A stretch of 64,000 bases of DNA from the NCBI GenBank assembly GCA_027924645.1, contig BSBN01000334.1, forward strand, positions 1,116,001 to 1,180,000, read 5' to 3'. The stretch comes from Cunninghamia lanceolata. Taxonomy: Eukaryota > Streptophyta > Pinopsida > Cupressales > Cupressaceae. The translations under genes were made by a program, and so were the position numbers. Below, piece after piece: positions 58,871 through 64,000 of this stretch. The first letter of the stretch is position 1; each line of letters begins with the position of its first letter. Below the pieces are notes generated by a model, which was not told where the DNA came from, did no database searches, and worked only from the letters and a program-made list of their open reading frames with translations.

Positions 58871-60095
58871 AAGACAACTACCGTCGGCCACCTTGCAACC
58901 TGTCGCACCAACCATTATAGTCACTCTAACGTGAGGTCCAACATCCCTGACTATCGGCATGAACAATACCATCGGTGAACACTTATGAACCTTGGCTGAT
59001 GTGCCGATACACCAACTTAGCATATGCTTGGCGTGACTAGCTATTACCGGTGGTAATATCTTGATTCACCATTATGACCAGTCACTATTTGTATCTGACA
59101 AAAGGTACATTCTCCACATACATTCGCAACATGCTTTTGTGTTATGCATTGGCAATATACATTCAAAGAGACTCTTGTCTTCGCTAAATGCTTCCAACTC
59201 TTCTACCGATGTCGCACCTCTGTCCGATGGCATCTACCTTCGGTGTGTCCTTCCCTATCAGTCAAACTTTCTCCAGAACCATCGATAATCTGATCACCCC
59301 GATCCGAACCTTAGGGCGTGACTTTCATTCAGTAGCTCGATCCTCTCTTCGGCCAGACTATCCTCATCGCTTTGAGCAAGGAATATTTCGTCGATGGCCT
59401 CTGTCTCACCAATATCAGCTCCAACTCCTCCAATCCAAACCCTAGCACATGGAGATGCTAGGCAATCTACTTGCACACTCTAATTTGGTCCTCTGCGCTG
59501 CCGAACAGGAAAACAAAATAGAAAACAAAAATAGATATTTGTACATTGAAGCCATTCCACTAATTTCGACAGAAATCGTATCAGTGGAATGCTTCACATC
59601 GACATATTGCAACAATGGAAAGCACAAAAAGAAAAGGAAATCTATGACTATACAATTTGTAGTTACAGAAAATGGAAATGAAATTGACAAAATAGAATAG
59701 TTTTATTGCTCCTTGGCACAATACAAAATCACATTCTATCACACTTCTTCAATCCTATTACATGATCATTTAGTTCATTTCTCTGGGTATTTATCAACTC
59801 GCCCTGACGAATACCAAACTGACTACAAGCGGCTAGGAGACCAATTCAAAACGGCTAGGAGACAACTGTCTAAATAGCCTCCAACTGCCCTACTACATAT
59901 TTTTGGCATTATGCGGTTACAATTTGACAAAAGTGCCCTAAGTCACTTGGAACTTACAAAATAAACCTATACACAAATTGAAATTACATGCATTGGTCAA
60001 ATAGACCTTATTACAACCCAAAACACGATTTTCTAAACAAACATGAATTTTAAATGCCTCATGGAGGCCACCTTGTGTTAGGTACTCTTGCACCA
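58871..60095 (-). repeat. LTR of the gypsy element, right, inverted orientation
   Basis: Reverse complement of 56375-57580 with many substitutions. It begins AAGACAACTACCGTCGGCC, which lies about 30 bases short of the LTR 3' end, and finishes CTCTTGCACCA. Confidence 0.82.
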
Positions 60096-61925
60096 GGTTT
60101 AGGGTTGAGGATTGAAGGATTAGGTTTTAGGGTTGATGGATTAGGGTTTTAAGGTATAGTGTTGAGGGTTGAGGGTTTAGGGTTGAAGGATTAGGGTTTA
60201 GGGTTGATGGATTAGTGTTTAATGTTGAGAGTTGAGGGTTGAGGGTTTAGGGATAGGGTTGATGGTTAAGGGGTTAGGGTTAGAGTGTCAAGGGTAGAGA
60301 GATTAGGGATAGGGTTTAGGGTTGAAGGTTTAAGGATTGAGGGTTGAGGCTTTAGGGATGAGGGTTTAAGGCTTAAGATATAGTGTTGAGTGTTGAGGGT
60401 GTAGGGACAAGGTTTAAGTTTTAAGGGTTAAGGGTTGAGGGATAGGGATTAGGGTTTAAGGTATAGTGTTGAGGGTTGAGAGTTTAGGGATAGGGTTTAG
60501 GTTTGAGGGATTAGGGTTTAGGGTTGATGGATTAGGGTTTAATGTTGAGAGTTGAGGGTTGAGGGTTGAGGGTTTAGGGATAGGGTTGATGGTCAAGTGG
60601 TTAGGGTTAGAGTGTCAAGGGTAGAGGGATTAGGGATAGGGTTTAGGGTTGAAGGTTTAAGGATTGAGGGTTAAGGCTTTAGGGATGAGGGTTTAAGGGT
60701 TAAGATATAGTGTCAAGTGTTGAGGGTGTAGGGATAGGGTTTAAGTTTTAAGTGTTAAGGGTTAAGGGATAGGGATTAGGGTTTAAAGTATAGTGTTGAG
60801 GGTTGAGGGTTTAGGGATAGGGTTTAGGTTTGAGGGATTAGGGTTTAGGGTTGATGGATTAGGGTTTAATGTTGACAGTTGAGGGTTGAGAGTTAAGGAT
60901 TGAGGGTTTAGGGATAGGGTTGATGGTCAAGGGGTTAGGGTTAGAGTGTCGAGGCTAGAGGGATTAGGGATAGGGTTTAGGGTTGAAGGTTTAAGGATTG
61001 AGGGTTGAGGCTTTAGGGATGAGGGTTTAAGGCTTAAGATATAGTGTCGAGTGTTGAGGGTATAGGGATATGATTTAAGTTTTAAGGGTTGAGGGATAGG
61101 GATTAGGGTTTCAAGTATAGTGTTGAGGGTTGAGGGTTTAGGGATAGGGTTTAGGTTTAAGGGATTAGGGTTTAGGGTTGACGGATTAGGATTTAATGTT
61201 GAGAGTTGAGGGTTGAGGGTTTAGGGATAGGGTTGATGGTCAAGGGGTTAGGGTTAAAGTAGAGTGTTGAGGGTATAGGGATTAGGGTTGAAGGTTTAAG
61301 GATTAAGGGTTGAGGCTTTAGGGATGAGGGTTAAGGGATTAGGGTTTAACATATAGTGTCGAGTGTCGAGGGTGTAGGGATAGGTTTTAGGGTTCAAGTT
61401 TTAAGGGTTAAGGGTTGAGGGATAGCATCGAGCCCATTAAGGGTTTAGGAATAGGGATAGTGTTTAGGGTTTAGGGATGAGGGATTAGGGTTGAGGGTTG
61501 AGGAATTAGGGTTTAGAGATAGAGTTTAGGGTTTAAGGTTGAGGGATTAGGGTTTAAGGTATAGTGTTGAGGGTTTAGGGATAGGGTTTAGGGTTGAGGG
61601 ATTAGAGTTAAGGGTTGAGGGATTAGGATTTGATATTGAGGGTCGAGGGTTTAGGGATAGGGTTGAGAGTCAAGGGATTAGAGTTAAGGGTTGAGGGATT
61701 AGGGTTTGACATTAAGGGTTGAGGGTTGAGGGTTTAGGGATAGGGTTGAGGGTCGAGGGATTAGGGTTAAAGTAGAGTGTCAAGGGTATAAGGATTAGGG
61801 ATAGGGTTGGAGGGTTTAGGGATAAGGGATTAGGGTTTAAGGTATAGTATCAAGCCCGTTGAGGGTTTAGGAATAGGGATAGCATTTAGGGTTTAGGAAT
61901 AGGGATAGCATTTAGGATTTAAGGA

Positions 61926-61964
<39 letters not shown>

Positions 61965-62395
61965 GGTTGAGGGTTGAGGGATTAGGTTTTAGAGATAAGG
62001 TTTAGGGTTTAGGGTTGAGGGATTAGGGTTTAAGGTATAGTGTTGAGGGTTTAGGGATAGGGTTGAGGGATTAGAGTTAAGGGTTGAAGGATTAGGGTTT
62101 GACGTTGAGGGTTGAGGTTTTAGGGTTGAGGGTTTAGGGATAGGGTTGAGGGTCAAGGGATTAGAGTTAAGGGTTGAGGGATTAGGGTTTGACATTGAGG
62201 GTTGAGGGTTTAGGGATAGGGTTGAGGGTTAAGAGATTAGGGTTAAAGTAGAGTGTCAAGGGTATAAGAATTAGGGATAGGGTTGGTGGGTTTAGGGATA
62301 AGGGATTAGGGTTTAAGGTATAGTATCGAGCCTATTGAGGGTTTAGGAATATGGATTAGCATTTAGGGATGAGGCTTTAGGGTTTAGGATTAAGT
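60096..62395. repeat. Degenerate TTTAGGG telomere-like array, right block
   Basis: Same composition as the left block. Higher-order units of roughly 380-420 bases are visible: the sequence around GATGGATTAGGGTTTAATG followed by GGTTGATGGTCAAG recurs near 60220, 60530, 60850 and 61180. These long units show amplification after degeneration. The apparent SNPNPSTLNPNP frames are translations of this repeat. Confidence 0.85.
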
Positions 62396-63685
62396 GAGAC
62401 CTAGATGGCTAAGGATGGATGGAGAGGTAGACAAGGAGTGACTAAGAGACATAGAGAGGGGAGAGGTAGAGAGTTGAGGGGGAGAGATAAGTGAGATATA
62501 GAGAGGTGAGAGATAGAACATGAGCTAATGGAACTAGAGGTGAGATATTATAAAGGTGCTATCGAAGGTGAGATAGGCACAAATATTTATGGATCAATCT
62601 ATAGCAGGACAAAATGCGAGCGCGTTATAACACGCTTGCATTTTGTCCTGCTTTAGAAATGGTAAAAAAGCCTAGACTCCCATGATCCAGGCCCACATGC
62701 TTTGTTTTCAAGATGATTATGCATGTGTTTTGACAAAAAAGAAGTGCTTTCATGCTGTTGGGAAGTTCACATGCACATTTTACACATTCTACCACCTTTG
62801 CATGATCTTTCCACCACCTTTTCTGCTTTGCCAGCTTGAGAAGGAGGAAATAACATAGTTTTCACATCAAATTTGATATATATCTATTCAAGTTTCAATT
62901 TTTGTAGTGTTGCAATGTTAATTGTGATTCAATTTTAAGAATTTAACATTATAAATTGGTTAATAGTATTGTTTTTACTAATTATATTTGAATGTTATTC
63001 AATTTAACATTAAAAAGGAAGCAAGTGGTGAAAAAGTCAAATTGTTGAGGAGTTTGATGTAAGAAGAAAAAAACATTACATAATTAGGTACTCTCTCCAT
63101 TTGAATCTCTATTTTTTAGGTATGTCAAGTCTTTACATGCATGTTCTTTACATTTTCCTTAATTCTATTTGAATTACTTTATCATGCTTTATCATACATG
63201 TTTATATCACTTGTATCCAGTATGCATAATAAAAGACTATGTATACATATCTTGTGTTTATATGATAGACTATGTTTTAAATTAGTTCATGGTATGCATA
63301 ATAAAAGATATCTCAAAGGTCAACATTAATTAAAATAGACACATTCCCAATCAAGAAAGTAGCCTGCAATCTCACATGATGCCATGTTTATTTTCTACAC
63401 TTGGGCTCTTTAATAATTATTTTAATAAACAGACCTTAACATACCATTACAATCCCACTATTATCTTGTCATATTAACAAGTTAAAATACAAATGAATAG
63501 GTATCAAGATCATACAAGTATGCTTTGTACCTATTTTGGTTGAGTGACATTTACTCTTTTACATGATGATTGTATGTATATTTACTATGAAGGGTTGAAT
63601 GACATATATTTTAGTTATTTGTATGGATTTATTTCTTAGGAACTAATATTGTTCTCTTTATCATGCTATAGAAAAATTCTCCATC
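62396..63685. other. Noncoding stretch with one hairpin
   Basis: A purine-rich GAGAGGTAGA section (62420-62530) leads into mixed and then A/T-rich DNA. No gene is supported. CTTTATCATGCTATAG just before 63671 could be an intron acceptor for the ORF that follows. Confidence 0.5.
62603..62652. repeat. CG-rich hairpin
   Basis: AGCAGGACAAAATGCGAGCG and ACGCTTGCATTTTGTCCTGC pair over 20 bases around a short CGTTATA-type loop. The core matches the motif family at 33707-33805 and 54842-54940. It bounds the telomere-like region on the right. Confidence 0.85.
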
Positions 63686-64000
63686 ATGCCGAGGAAATGA
63701 TCAAGAATTAAACCAACACAGGAAGAGATAGAAGCTAAGAATGCAAAGAAAGCATTGGCTATGAGGGAACTTTGTGAGAAGAGGAAATTGGACATGATAA
63801 ATGAAGACACACCAATTGAAGAGGAACCGCAACCATCACAAAGAGATATAGTATTGGTGGCACAAAGAGAACGAATGCAAAAACTTCGTGCTATGAGAGA
63901 TTTGAATACCATAGTTGGAGACACATCCTCTACCGCAAGTCAACATGTAGGGACACCATCTACCGCATCTCAATTTGAGAGTACATCATTACTCACATGT
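63686..64000 (+). pseudogene. Unknown basic/acidic protein, N-terminal part, runs off the window
   Basis: From ATG at 63686 the frame reads MPRK, a TGA stop (CGA in the presumed ancestor), and then stays open to the window end for about 100 codons. The stretch is Lys/Arg/Glu-rich, with KKALAMRELCEKRKLDM and VAQRERMQKLRAMRDL as two similar helical blocks. A Ser/Thr-rich segment follows. Repeated basic blocks of this kind occur at the start of several transposon-encoded proteins, Helitron products among them, but no diagnostic domain is visible. Its position just inside the right hairpin may link it to the same element as the hairpins. Confidence 0.4.

Larger units (their letters stand above)
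56375..60095 (+). mobile_element. Ty3/gypsy element with LTRs in inverted orientation, 3.7 kb
   Basis: The left LTR, primer site and gag are in normal plus-strand order. Where pol should begin, the sequence turns into a reverse-complemented LTR ending at 60095. Both outer ends are therefore the same LTR 5' terminus (TGGTGCARGAG), flanked by GGTTT on both sides inside a TTTAGGG-like array. The pol gene and the last about 30 bases of the inverted LTR are absent. The two LTRs differ at many positions, so the event is not recent. Confidence 0.8.

Noticed and set aside
56375..60095. A Mutator-like DNA transposon with 1.2-kb terminal inverted repeats
   Set aside because: The arms are LTRs: one is followed by a tRNA-Met primer site and gypsy gag, and the flanking duplication is 5 bases rather than 9.
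61989..62195. Minus-strand frame SNPNPSTLNSNP as a possible repeat protein
   Set aside because: It is the complement of the TTTAGGG-like array and has no start context or family match.
55160..62395. A functional telomere
   Set aside because: The repeats are heavily degenerate, interrupted by a retrotransposon and followed by more sequence on both sides.

Overview
The window is transposable-element DNA from a large plant nuclear genome. It holds plant-type Ty1/copia and Ty3/gypsy retrotransposons, a LINE with a plant-type endonuclease, a plant mobile domain gene, short spliceosomal introns and long TTTAGGG-like arrays. A gymnosperm or another giant plant genome would fit the nested, decayed texture, but the species cannot be fixed from this sequence. 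I see no ordinary host gene, rRNA, tRNA or CRISPR array.

Layout. 1-3435 and 22036-22583 are the two halves of a decayed transposase-like locus (copy A, minus strand). It is split by an 18.6-kb Ty3/gypsy element of the Tat type (3436-22035, minus), bounded by the 5-bp duplication GTTTT. The Tat element carries gag, protease with a G-patch-like segment, RT, two RNase H domains and integrase. An opposite-strand plant mobile domain/coiled-coil gene and a tandem-repeat array lie between integrase and the 3' LTR. 22584-23745 is a LINE endonuclease fragment. 23804-25640 is part of a SIRE-like copia LTR. 25644-26823 is tandem repeats. 27020-30990 is a second, longer copy (B) of the transposase-like locus, followed by the same LINE fragment. 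31511-33623 is a seven-exon gene relic of unknown function; it lies next to a CG-rich hairpin and a terminal-repeat motif at 33865.

33866-34866 is a fragment of a Tat 3' region. 34867-39917 is a Tnt1/Tork-like copia with both LTRs. 39918-53971 is a SIRE-like copia missing its 5' end. A second Tork-like copia (41689-51472, 9.8 kb, near-matching 5-bp duplications) is nested inside its pol gene. 53972-54100 is the inverted partner of bases 1-130. 54101-62652 contains CG-rich hairpins, a TATG microsatellite and about 3.5 kb of degenerate TTTAGGG-like repeats. A 3.7-kb gypsy element (56375-60095) with LTRs in inverted orientation is inserted in these repeats. A partial unknown ORF (63686-64000, plus) runs off the right edge.

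All coding regions are broken. The stops I could interpret mostly look like CAA, CAG or CGA changed to TAA, TAG or TGA, as expected if methylated cytosines decayed in silenced copies. Inferred order of events: the SIRE-like copia was invaded by the Tork-like copia; the transposase locus was invaded by the Tat element; the TTTAGGG array was invaded by the inverted-LTR gypsy. The most unusual structures are the inverted-LTR gypsy, the possible two-gene DNA transposon family (seven-exon gene, transposase-like gene, hairpins and terminal repeats), and the antisense plant mobile domain gene inside the Tat element.
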